Below, in pieces: positions 1-5,547 of a DNA stretch of 6,880 bases; position 1 is the stretch's first letter; each line of letters opens with the position of its first letter. The position numbers were made by a program, and so were the translations under genes. Source of the DNA: Deltaproteobacteria bacterium. Lineage in GTDB: Bacteria > Desulfobacterota > GWC2-55-46 > S146-70 > JAUXIU01. The stretch is from contig JAUXIU010000058.1 in the NCBI GenBank assembly GCA_030620895.1, positions 1 to 6,880 on the forward strand. Reading direction: 5' to 3'. The notes below the pieces were generated by a model. It was not told the origin of the DNA, ran no database searches, and saw only the letters and a list, made by a program, of their open reading frames with translations.

Positions 1-194
1 CCGCTCTTGGCATTTACTATGGAGCATAGGTTTATCTCGATGCCTTTAAAGTGCCTCCTTACCCTTTCAGCTGATGCAAGTATATCGAAGAGATGTATCT
101 CATCGATGTATGCAAGGGTACAGCCCTCGTCGCAAGAGATGCCTTTGCCCGAAAGTGCCTTCTCTTCAATACTATGTAAAAAATCGCTTATCAT
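1..194 (-). CDS. bioB: Biotin synthase, N-terminal fragment (runs off left edge)
   Basis: The minus strand encodes the first 64 residues of a protein beginning MISDFLHSIEEKAL and continuing past the left edge. Residues 56-65 read LCSIVNAKSG, the segment that in biotin synthases comes just before the CxxxCxxC cysteines binding the radical-SAM [4Fe-4S] cluster; those cysteines would lie just outside the window. The preceding helix (DILASAERVRRHFKG, about residues 37-51) also matches the BioB N-terminus. BioB is a cytosolic radical-SAM enzyme that inserts sulfur into dethiobiotin, the last step of biotin synthesis. The ATG at 194 is the first possible start, because an in-frame TAA lies four codons upstream. 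No good Shine-Dalgarno sequence is visible: GGA sits only a few bases from the ATG. No other biotin gene is in view. A related radical-SAM enzyme is possible but less likely given the NAKSG segment. Confidence 0.85.
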   Translation of the reverse strand, partial: MISDFLHSIEEKALSGKGISCDEGCTLAYIDEIHLFDILASAERVRRHFKGIEINLCSIVNAKS

Positions 195-202
195 AATTCC
201 AG

Positions 203-208
203 ATTATA
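203..208 (-). promoter_or_regulatory. Possible -10 box for bioB
   Basis: The minus strand reads a perfect TATAAT, preceded by GTG, ending nine bases before the bioB ATG. Transcription from it would begin almost at the start codon, giving a nearly leaderless mRNA, which fits the absence of a Shine-Dalgarno sequence. No convincing -35 hexamer is found 16-18 bp upstream, so this may be chance. Confidence 0.3.
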
Positions 209-229
209 CACGAACGTAGCCGACACCTT

Positions 230-323
230 GTTGCGAGTTACGGGTTGCGGGTTACGAGTTGCGGGGTACGAGTTGCGGGTTGCGGGTTACGAGTTGCGAG
301 TTACGGGTTACGAGTTACGAGTT
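230..323. repeat. 13-unit heptamer tandem array, GTTRCGR
   Basis: Thirteen 7-bp units lie head to tail with no phase slip from 230 to 320, followed by a partial GTT. Twelve fit GTTRCGR exactly; the sixth is GGTACGA. Apart from that unit, variation is confined to positions 4 and 7 and is always A versus G. The array lies between bioB and rarA, both on the minus strand. Because 21 nt is three units, any open frame through it yields a spurious seven-residue peptide repeat. Confidence 0.95.
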
Positions 324-337
324 CTAAAACAGGGCTT

Positions 338-367
338 CTTAACCTTAACCTTAACCTTAACCTCAGC
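338..367. repeat. Short hexamer tandem array, CTTAAC
   Basis: Four perfect CTTAAC units (338-361) are followed by one degenerate unit, CTCAGC. It starts 15 bp after the first heptamer array ends and has a different unit length and sequence. Function is unknown; it may be a slippage product. Confidence 0.85.
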
Positions 368-390
368 CTCCTTTAGGACAGTCCCCTTGC

Positions 391-425
391 CTGACTACTG
401 TATCCTGTCTACTATCTACTACCTT
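391..425. repeat. Second heptamer array in the bioB-rarA gap, CTRTCTA-like
   Basis: Five 7-bp units in one phase read CTGACTA, CTGTATC, CTGTCTA, CTATCTA, CTACCTT. The unit is unrelated in sequence to GTTRCGR but has the same 7-bp period, so period seems better conserved than sequence. Of the rest of the 195-488 gap, 368-390 and 426-456 show nothing recognisable. Confidence 0.7.
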
Positions 426-456
426 TATGGCAGGGTTCTCCAAATAACACTTAAGT

Positions 457-481
457 ACCGTATTGTCAACTACAATATGGT
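457..481 (-). terminator. Hairpin just after rarA, possible terminator
   Basis: ACCGTATTGT (457-466) and ACAATATGGT (472-481) form a 10-bp stem with one G-T wobble around a 5-nt loop. It begins 7 bp beyond the rarA stop codon, where a transcript end is expected. The minus strand has no clear U-run after the stem, so it is not a textbook intrinsic terminator and could be a processing or protein-binding site. Confidence 0.35.
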
Positions 482-488
482 CTATGGT

Positions 489-1808
489 TTACAATCCCCT
501 TTTCTTCTTCTTGATCTCTTCAAGCCTCTTTTTTATCTCAGATTCCGATCCCCTGTCAGATGGCCTGTAGTATCCTCTCCTCTTAAGCTTCTCGGGCATG
601 TACGTCTGTTCCACTATTGAATCATCATAATTATGTGGATACTTATACCCCTTTCCGTATCCAAGCCTCTTCATCAATTTAGTGGGGGCGTTTCTTATAT
701 GTAGAGGAACTGGCAAAGCCCCATTTTTTCTGACATCCTCAACGGCCTCAAGGTATGCGAGGTAAGAGGCATTGCTCTTCTGAGCCGATGCAAGGTATGT
801 TGCGCCATGTGCCAGAGGTATCCAGCCCTCTGGCATCCCGACGAAATCTACGGCGTCCTTTACAGAGATGGCAAGTTGAAGGGCCATGGGGTCTGCATTA
901 CCGATATCCTCAGATGCAAATATAACCATCCGCCTTGCAATGAAGAGCGGGTCCTCTCCAGCATCTAACATTCTGGCAAGCCAGTAGAGTGCCGCGTCCG
1001 GGTCGGTTCCGCGCATTGATTTTATAAATGCAGAGATGACGTTGTAATGTTCATCTCCATCCTTATCATATAGAATAGCCCTCTTTTGCATTGCCTCCTC
1101 TGATATCTCAAGGGTAAGTATCCGTCTGCCATCCTTATCAGGAGATAGTAATGTAGATGCAACCTCCAGGGTATTCAGAGCGCATCTTGCATCACCATGT
1201 GAGTAAGCGGCTATGAATCCTATTGCGTCTTTGGTTATCTCTATCTTGAGGTCGGCGAGGCCTCTTTCTTTGTCTGCGAGTGCCTTTTTTATAATAGTTT
1301 TTAAATCATCCTCGGAGAGTTCTTCCAGCACTAGGACCTTGCACCTCGAAAGGAGGGGGGCATTTAGTGCAAATGACGGATTCTCTGTTGTAGCGCCTAT
1401 CAAGGTTACCCTCCCGTCCTCCACATGGTGGAGGAAGGCGTCCTGTTGTGCTTTATTGAACCTGTGTATCTCGTCGACGAAGAGTATGGTCCGTTTGCCA
1501 CCAAACCTTAGCTGGTGCTGGGCCTCATTGAAGACCTCTCTTATCTCCTTTACACCCGAGAGTACTGCCGAGAAGGAGGTGATATGAGCACCTACGGCCT
1601 CTGCAATTATAAAAGCCAATGTCGTTTTACCGCTTCCAGATGGGCCCCATAGTATGAGTGAAGGGAGTTCTTTCTTTTCTATAAGCCTCCTTAGAAGCCC
1701 TGTTATATGCCTTTGCCCCAGCATATCTTTCAGGCTTTTAGGTCTCATCCTCTCTGCAAGGGGGGGGATAATCTTATTATGCTTACCTGTGTCGTTGAAT
1801 AGTTCCAT
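489..1808 (-). CDS. rarA: Replication-associated recombination protein RarA (MgsA), AAA+ ATPase
   Basis: This 439-residue protein belongs to the RarA/MgsA/WRNIP1 family of clamp-loader-like ATPases, which act in the cytosol at stalled replication forks and interact with SSB and DNA ends. Visible motifs are Walker A GPSGSGKT (55-62), Walker B LFVDEIHR (109-116), sensor 1 GATTENPS (138-145), a probable arginine finger in SRC (154-156) and the sensor-2 region HGDARCALN (204-212). The C-terminal tetramerisation half is diagnostic: KSMRGTDPDAALYWLARML (263-281), ASEDIGNADP (298-307), MPEGWIPLA (325-333) and LHIRNAPTKLMKRLGYGKG (369-387). Length is normal for the family and no key residue is missing. 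The ATG at 1808 places PLAERMRP at the usual distance from the N-terminus, but the bases before it belong to a heptamer array and contain no good Shine-Dalgarno sequence. It is transcribed divergently from the DUF4388 operon. bioB follows on the same strand after a long repeat-filled gap, so the two are probably separate transcripts. Confidence 0.96.
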   Translation of the reverse strand: MELFNDTGKHNKIIPPLAERMRPKSLKDMLGQRHITGLLRRLIEKKELPSLILWGPSGSGKTTLAFIIAEAVGAHITSFSAVLSGVKEIREVFNEAQHQLRFGGKRTILFVDEIHRFNKAQQDAFLHHVEDGRVTLIGATTENPSFALNAPLLSRCKVLVLEELSEDDLKTIIKKALADKERGLADLKIEITKDAIGFIAAYSHGDARCALNTLEVASTLLSPDKDGRRILTLEISEEAMQKRAILYDKDGDEHYNVISAFIKSMRGTDPDAALYWLARMLDAGEDPLFIARRMVIFASEDIGNADPMALQLAISVKDAVDFVGMPEGWIPLAHGATYLASAQKSNASYLAYLEAVEDVRKNGALPVPLHIRNAPTKLMKRLGYGKGYKYPHNYDDSIVEQTYMPEKLKRRGYYRPSDRGSESEIKKRLEEIKKKKRGL

Positions 1809-1813
1809 CTTTA

Positions 1814-1895
1814 TTCGTTAATCGTGTATCGTTAATCGTGTATCGTTAATCGTGTATCGTGAATCGAATCACTAACCACGAATCACGAACGACGG
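1814..1895. repeat. Heptamer array with strand switch upstream of rarA
   Basis: The left arm (1814-1862) has seven units in one phase alternating between TCGTTA- and TCGTGT-type units, so it is also a 14-bp repeat (ATCGTTA + ATCGTGT). After a 4-bp junction (1863-1866) the right arm reads AATCACT, AACCACG, AATCACG, AACGACG (1867-1894). The right-arm unit is close to the reverse complement of the left-arm unit, so the array is self-complementary overall and could fold or cruciform imperfectly. The left arm ends 5 bp before the rarA start codon. Confidence 0.92.
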
Positions 1896-1899
1896 TTTC
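1843..1899 (-). repeat. 57-bp long inverted repeat, left copy
   Basis: Read on the minus strand, this block starts GAAACCGTCGTTCGTG and ends CACGATACACGATTAACGA. It matches 5464-5520 on the plus strand at 53 of 57 positions without gaps. The four mismatches fall at block positions 17, 24, 27 and 31, in the GTTCGTG-type arm; the outer 16 bp and the last 26 bp are identical. It overlaps the heptamer array and extends past it on the non-array side into GGTTTC. With the right copy it encloses the DUF4388-GAF-moaD-moaE operon. Confidence 0.92.
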
Positions 1900-1903
1900 C
1901 ATA

Positions 1904-1933
1904 ATTTTACTACAATTTGTCAGGGATTAGCAA
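1904..1933 (-). promoter_or_regulatory. Candidate rarA promoter
   Basis: On the minus strand TTGCTA (1933-1928) and TAAAAT (1909-1904) are separated by 18 bp, matching the sigma-70 consensus at 4/6 and 5/6 positions. Transcription would start near 1897, so the roughly 90-nt rarA leader would consist almost entirely of the heptamer array. The match is modest and the region is AT-rich. Confidence 0.28.
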
Positions 1934-1943
1934 CAATTGCTAA
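1927..1943. promoter_or_regulatory. Palindrome, possible operator between divergent genes
   Basis: TTAGCAA and TTGCTAA form a perfect 7-bp inverted repeat around a 3-bp centre. It overlaps the candidate rarA -35 box and ends 13 bp before the TTGACA of the opposite promoter, a common position for a regulator controlling both directions. No regulator gene is in view, and the function is inferred from position only. Confidence 0.4.
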
Positions 1944-1956
1944 ATCTGTAAATTCC

Positions 1957-1985
1957 TTGACATTTCTTATGTTTATAGATAAATT
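1957..1985 (+). promoter_or_regulatory. Candidate promoter of the DUF4388-GAF-moaDE operon
   Basis: A perfect -35 hexamer TTGACA (1957-1962) is followed at 17 bp by TAAATT (1980-1985); GATAAA at 1978 is an alternative at 15 bp. The -10 match is only 4/6. The predicted start point falls near 1990-1992, right at the AAGGGG ribosome-binding site, so the leader would be very short. The strong -35 is the best support. Confidence 0.38.
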
Positions 1986-2003
1986 TGGTAGAAGGGGAAA
2001 TGT

Positions 2004-2423
2004 ATGAGTATAAAAGGCAGACTCAAGGATATGGGGCTTGTGGATATAATTCAGGTATTTCATATGCAGTGTAAGACCGCCGCCATACATGTCAGTTCTG
2101 ATAAGGGTTTTGGTATGGTTTACATAAGAGATGGAAGTGTTGTACACGCTAATTATAGAGATTTAAGTGGTGAGGATGCTTTTTACCACCTTATTGGGTG
2201 GGGAGATGGTGAGTTTGATGTAGAGACAAATGTAGCCTCTCCTGACACATCTATACATACTGATGTTGAACAACTCCTTCTGGAGGGTGCAAAGAGACTG
2301 GATGAGGGTGAAGGTGGAACAATGGATCTGAGGAGGGCATACGAAGAAGATATAGAGTCCGCCCAACTGGTAAGAAATCTGGTTGAAATGGGTATATTGG
2401 AGAGGATATCGGAAAAAACATGA
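2004..2423 (+). CDS. DUF4388 (PATAN) domain protein
   Basis: The 139-residue protein has a DUF4388/PATAN domain over about residues 1-100. The N-terminal helix region SIKGRLKDMGLVDIIQVFH (2-20) and the hallmark DGSVVHANYRDLSGEDAF (43-60), followed by IGWGDGEFDVE (64-74), fit the family, although KTAAIHV replaces the commoner KTGxL. Family members occur in bacterial signalling proteins, often fused or adjacent to response-regulator, GTPase or GAF modules, and are thought to mediate protein-protein contact; no enzymatic activity is known. A short C-terminal part (about 114-135, EEDIESAQLVRNLVEMGILERI) looks like a helical, winged-helix-like tail. There is no signal peptide or membrane segment, so it is probably cytosolic. 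The start has a fair ribosome-binding site, AAGGGG, six bases upstream. It overlaps the next gene by four bases (ATGA), implying translational coupling and joint function. Confidence 0.85.
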   Translation: MSIKGRLKDMGLVDIIQVFHMQCKTAAIHVSSDKGFGMVYIRDGSVVHANYRDLSGEDAFYHLIGWGDGEFDVETNVASPDTSIHTDVEQLLLEGAKRLDEGEGGTMDLRRAYEEDIESAQLVRNLVEMGILERISEKT

Positions 2424-4726
2424 CAGAGAAAACTCAGTATATAGCCATAATAGGTGGAAATAAGCAGGGTTTAGGGCTCCTGCCAACCCTCCTCCAGGAT
2501 AAAAGGATAAAGATTTCCTGTATAGTTGATCCAAACCCCAATGCCATGCTCTTCAAGGTCGAGGAGATGGGTTATAAGCTCGCCGATCAGCATGGTATAT
2601 ATATAACGGATGACCTTAATGTACTGAAGACCATCCCAAGGTTAGATTTTATAATAAATTGTTTAGAAGACCCTACGATCAATAATTTTCTGAGACAACC
2701 TGAGTTTGTTAATGTTGAGAAATTGAGTCCTTTGAGCGTTAGACTTCTCTGGAGCCTTAGGACTACAGGTGCCACGGCTGTGGAATCAGAAATGGACCAA
2801 GTTTCACTTCTGACATCCATGAGAGAGATTGTTGATGCGGTTAAGCTGACAGCAGACAGGAGAGAGCTCCTCTCGGTTATCCTCACACTTGCCATAGAAT
2901 CTACAAGGGCTGAAAGGGGTTCTCTTATGCTGGTCAATGAGGACGATGGGACCCTGAGGGTTGAGGTGGCCAGAGGGATGGACAACGAGGTGGTGAGAAA
3001 GATAAGGCTACCCATCGGTGAAGGGATCTCAGGGAAGGTTGCCGAGAGCGGAAAACCACTCTTGATATCCGGCAAGGCATCAGAGAAGGAGTTTAAGCAT
3101 GTTAGGGAACGGAGTGATGTTAAGAGTGCTATTTGTGTTCCGCTTATTGCAGAGTCTCATGTGATCGGAGTGGTAAATGTAAACAGCAGTGAATCTCTGC
3201 ATGCTTTTACGGAAGCGGATCTCAATTTTCTGGCAAGCCTCGCAAACCTTGCAGCTGAGGTTATATACCGCTCAGAAGAATTGGACAAGATGAAGGGCAC
3301 AGATGCAAAGTTCAATCTATGGAAGAACATCAATACTATTATGTCCTCCAGAGACTCTATGGAAAAGATGTTAAATAATATATGTGGTGTGATGGCTGAT
3401 TTTCTGGGAGGTGTAACATCTTTTATATATCTCTATAATGACGATGACACAAGCCTCGTCCTGAAGGCATCTACTGTCAAGGGTATTGCAGGGGTAGGAA
3501 GCTATGTCCTTCATGGGGGTGAAGGGATTGAGGGTTGGGTTGCTGATAACAGGAAGAAGGTAGTCCTGGTTGACAGGGAGATTGTTGTAGGGTCTAGCAA
3601 GATGTATATGGCGCTCCCCATGTTAACTGAAGGGCGATTTATAGGTGTACTCAGCGTTGAGGTTGTATCCCAGAATGAAGATGTTTCATATTTGGAGCCT
3701 ATATTAAATGAACTAACTACATTCCTTGCCGAGCATATATACCGTAGAAAGCTGCATGAGGAGAGTATTCTGCGTTCCAACAGGATACTGGCGGTTGATG
3801 AAACAGGTTTAGAGTTGTTATCAATTTCAGATCCTAATAAGTTTTATCATATAGTGTCTGCGACCATGGCGGCCATTATAGGGGCCGAGGGTTCAACGAT
3901 AAGGACTCGTTACGAAGGTGGCAATAGATTTAAGCTAAGAGGGGCTTATAACCTGGATGACAATAAGATCAGGGAGTATTTTCTTCCTATAGAAAAGGAG
4001 ACACTGCAAGAGGTAATAGGGACAAAGGCACCGGTGTGTAAAGAAATTCCAAAGGACGAGAGTTCCTATATCAAGTCAATCCTTTCTCATCCCCTTATGA
4101 TGGATGGCAATATAGTCGCTGGAATAGTAACACTTTTCAATAAAAGCTCTGAGGATACTATATTTGCAAGTAATTTTTCCATGGTCGATATGGAGGTGCT
4201 CAAGAGGTTTGTGGTTTATATCGAGAAGGGTATGGCTATGCTTGTTTCAAAGGATGTCAAGCAAATGGAGTATGAATTTCTTACCACAAGGGAGTTTTTA
4301 GAAAAACGCACATCTGAAGAGATAAGCCGCGGAAAGAGGCATGGAAAACGTTTCCTTCTCCTAACGATTCGCATACCTGGTCTTTCTATCCTTTCTAAAT
4401 ATGAAGGTGAACGTATCGTCCAGGATGTCCTCGATTTTGTGAGGGGGAGGATAAGGGATTTTGATGTTGTGGCCAAGTTGGATGAAGAGAGGATGGCCAT
4501 ATTATTTTTAGAATCAGACGAAAAGGCACTCAGGGTTTTGGAGGATATAATAAAATCTGTTGGTACTGATAATATCTTTAGCAAATTATGCCTCGATAAA
4601 GAGGGTGAGTTTGGTTATGGTTATGCAATATTTCCTGAGGATGGATCGACGTTTGAGGATCTTTTGGAGAAAACCTTGAGAAGGACAAATATACAGATTA
4701 CAAAGGATGAGAACAGGTTGGTTTAA
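2420..4726 (+). CDS. Multi-GAF sensor protein with N-terminal Rossmann-like domain and degenerate GGDEF domain
   Basis: I recognise the domains but no named gene for this 768-residue protein. Residues 6-115 look like a nucleotide-binding Rossmann fold: YIAIIGGNKQGLGLL (7-21) is a glycine-rich loop, CIVDPN (34-39) supplies an acidic residue after the second strand, and DFIINCLEDP (76-85) a later strand. After a helical linker come three GAF domains: about 147-288 (SLMLVNED; LPIGEGISGKVAESGKP; ICVPLIAESHVIGVVNV), about 297-442 (GGEGIEGWVADNRKKVV; ALPMLTEGRFIGVLSVE) and a more divergent one, about 452-608 (LMMDGNIVAGIVTLFNK). Residues about 612-757 keep the GGDEF-domain outline (EFLTTREFLEKR; RDFDVVAKLDEERMAILF; GYGYAIFPEDG), but LDEER stands where GGDEF should be and RIPG replaces the metal-binding DxD region, so diguanylate cyclase activity is not expected. 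There is no membrane segment or kinase domain. It probably senses small ligands or redox state and passes the signal through DUF4388-type partners. Start ATG overlaps the preceding stop; moaD follows after 3 bp. Confidence 0.82.
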   Translation: MTEKTQYIAIIGGNKQGLGLLPTLLQDKRIKISCIVDPNPNAMLFKVEEMGYKLADQHGIYITDDLNVLKTIPRLDFIINCLEDPTINNFLRQPEFVNVEKLSPLSVRLLWSLRTTGATAVESEMDQVSLLTSMREIVDAVKLTADRRELLSVILTLAIESTRAERGSLMLVNEDDGTLRVEVARGMDNEVVRKIRLPIGEGISGKVAESGKPLLISGKASEKEFKHVRERSDVKSAICVPLIAESHVIGVVNVNSSESLHAFTEADLNFLASLANLAAEVIYRSEELDKMKGTDAKFNLWKNINTIMSSRDSMEKMLNNICGVMADFLGGVTSFIYLYNDDDTSLVLKASTVKGIAGVGSYVLHGGEGIEGWVADNRKKVVLVDREIVVGSSKMYMALPMLTEGRFIGVLSVEVVSQNEDVSYLEPILNELTTFLAEHIYRRKLHEESILRSNRILAVDETGLELLSISDPNKFYHIVSATMAAIIGAEGSTIRTRYEGGNRFKLRGAYNLDDNKIREYFLPIEKETLQEVIGTKAPVCKEIPKDESSYIKSILSHPLMMDGNIVAGIVTLFNKSSEDTIFASNFSMVDMEVLKRFVVYIEKGMAMLVSKDVKQMEYEFLTTREFLEKRTSEEISRGKRHGKRFLLLTIRIPGLSILSKYEGERIVQDVLDFVRGRIRDFDVVAKLDEERMAILFLESDEKALRVLEDIIKSVGTDNIFSKLCLDKEGEFGYGYAIFPEDGSTFEDLLEKTLRRTNIQITKDENRLV

Positions 4727-4729
4727 AAG

Positions 4730-4981
4730 ATGGCTGTAAAACTAAAGTTCTTTGCAATGCTTAAAGGGCTTATTGGCAGAGAGGAGGCGGAGCTTGAGAT
4801 ACCTGGTGAAATATCGATGGCAGAGCTAAAGACCATTATTAAAAGAGAATACCCTGTTTTGGCAGATTTGATTGATAAAAGGGGTGTACTGGTGTCGGTG
4901 AATCAGGAATTTGCAGGTAATGAAATGACTATTAAGGACGGGGATGAAGTAGCATTTCTGCCGCCCTTCTCTGGCGGTTGA
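4730..4981 (+). CDS. moaD: Molybdopterin synthase small subunit MoaD (ubiquitin-like sulfur carrier)
   Basis: The 83-residue protein has the MoaD/ThiS beta-grasp fold and length. It ends in FLPPFSGG, the conserved C-terminal tail whose final Gly is adenylated by MoeB and converted to a thiocarboxylate that donates sulfur to precursor Z (cPMP). VSVNQEFA (56-63) and IKDGDEVAFLPP (68-79) are typical MoaD segments. The immediately downstream moaE, the partner subunit, rules against ThiS. It acts in the cytosol as part of the MoaD2-MoaE2 complex. The start follows the upstream stop by 3 bp, inside a four-gene operon, so its expression is tied to the sensor genes. A proper Shine-Dalgarno sequence is weak (CAGG about 12 bases upstream), suggesting translational coupling. 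No moeB, moaA or moaC is in the window. Confidence 0.93.
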   Translation: MAVKLKFFAMLKGLIGREEAELEIPGEISMAELKTIIKREYPVLADLIDKRGVLVSVNQEFAGNEMTIKDGDEVAFLPPFSGG

Positions 4982-4988
4982 CCTATCT

Positions 4989-5414
4989 ATGGCTGGTCTG
5001 GTAAGAATACAATCAGAGGACTTCTCCGTAGAGGAGGAGGTTAAAAGGATAAAGACTGTGTCAAAAGAGGTAGGGGGGGTTGTATCCTTTCTTGGGACAG
5101 CCAGGAATATCTCAAAAGGTGAGAAGATTGTCAGTCTGGAGTTCGAGCATTATCCAGTGATGGCTGAAAAGAAATTAGATGAAATACGTAAGAGGGCCCT
5201 GGATAATTTTAATATAATCGAAATGGGTATAGTTCACCGCGTAGGCAGGCTAGATATAGGAGAGAATATAGTATTGATTGTTGCTGCAGCCCGCCACAGG
5301 AACGATGCCTTTATGGCATGCGAATGGGCGATAGCAGAGCTAAAGAGGGTTGTCCCGATTTGGAAGAAGGAGACTACCGGTAAAGGCGAGGTATGGGTGG
5401 AGGAGCACCCGTGA
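4989..5414 (+). CDS. moaE: Molybdopterin synthase catalytic subunit MoaE
   Basis: The 141-residue protein matches MoaE along its length: GGVVSFLGTARN (29-40), the LEFEHYPVMAEKKL block (50-63), IVHRVGRLDIGENIVLIV (81-98), ARHRNDAFMACEWAIAELK (101-119) and VPIWKKE (122-128). Lys119 and Lys126 fall where E. coli MoaE has its two important active-site lysines, and His103-Arg104 match the family's HR motif. MoaE binds cPMP and, with thiocarboxylated MoaD, makes the dithiolene of molybdopterin. Spacing from moaD is 7 bp; the ribosome-binding site is poor (a GGCGG near the end of moaD), again suggesting coupling to moaD. The gene appears intact, ending EVWVEEHP. A heptamer array begins within 10 bp of its stop codon. 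Confidence 0.96.
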   Translation: MAGLVRIQSEDFSVEEEVKRIKTVSKEVGGVVSFLGTARNISKGEKIVSLEFEHYPVMAEKKLDEIRKRALDNFNIIEMGIVHRVGRLDIGENIVLIVAAARHRNDAFMACEWAIAELKRVVPIWKKETTGKGEVWVEEHP

Positions 5415-5423
5415 GAGCAAAGA

Positions 5424-5547
5424 ATGACGATTGAAGAATGAAGATTGAAGATTGACGAATAAAGAAACCGTCGTTCGTGGTTCGTGATTCGTGGTTCGAT
5501 TCACGATACACGATTAACGAATCATGATTGACGATTGAAAATTGAAA
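5424..5547. repeat. Heptamer array filling the moaE-mogA gap, with strand switch
   Basis: From 5424 units of the type ATGACGA/TTGAAGA run to 5465. After AACCGTC come GTTCGTG, GTTCGTG, ATTCGTG and a truncated GTTCG (5473-5498). The motif then flips to ATTCACG, ATACACG, ATTAACG, AATCATG, ATTGACG, ATTGAAA, ATTGAAA (5499-5547), in unbroken 7-bp phase up to the mogA ATG at 5548. Almost the entire 133-bp gap is repeat; only 5415-5423 is not clearly in phase. The array separates mogA from the other Moco genes and leaves no room for an ordinary promoter or Shine-Dalgarno sequence. Confidence 0.93.
5464..5520 (+). repeat. 57-bp long inverted repeat, right copy
   Basis: This is the plus-strand partner of the block at 1843-1899, with 53 of 57 positions identical and no gaps. 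The two copies face inward around 3,564 bp carrying four complete genes. Similarity stops at 5520, where this array continues with different units, and before 5464, where it is joined to TTGAAGA-type units absent from the other copy. Confidence 0.92.

Noticed and set aside
230..323. CRISPR array
   Set aside because: Units are 7 bp with no spacers between them and no cas genes are present.
338..367. Telomere-like repeat or linear replicon end
   Set aside because: Only four CTTAAC units occur, inside ordinary gene-bearing sequence with intact genes on both sides.
228..620. Open frame of 130 codons with a repeated ELRVAGY/ELRVTGY peptide
   Set aside because: The peptide repeat is the automatic result of a 7-bp DNA repeat (three units = seven codons). 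The frame then runs antisense into the end of rarA.
1213..1587. Open frame on the plus strand inside rarA
   Set aside because: It is antisense to the conserved ATPase core of rarA and resembles no family.
4250..4726. Active diguanylate cyclase (GGDEF) domain
   Set aside because: The domain outline is there but LDEER replaces GGDEF and the metal-binding acidic residues are missing, so I annotated it as degenerate.
1900..5463. Transposon or integron cassette defined by the 57-bp inverted repeats
   Set aside because: There is no transposase or integrase, no target-site duplication I can identify, and the repeats belong to a wider array family present in every gap. I kept only the repeat observation.
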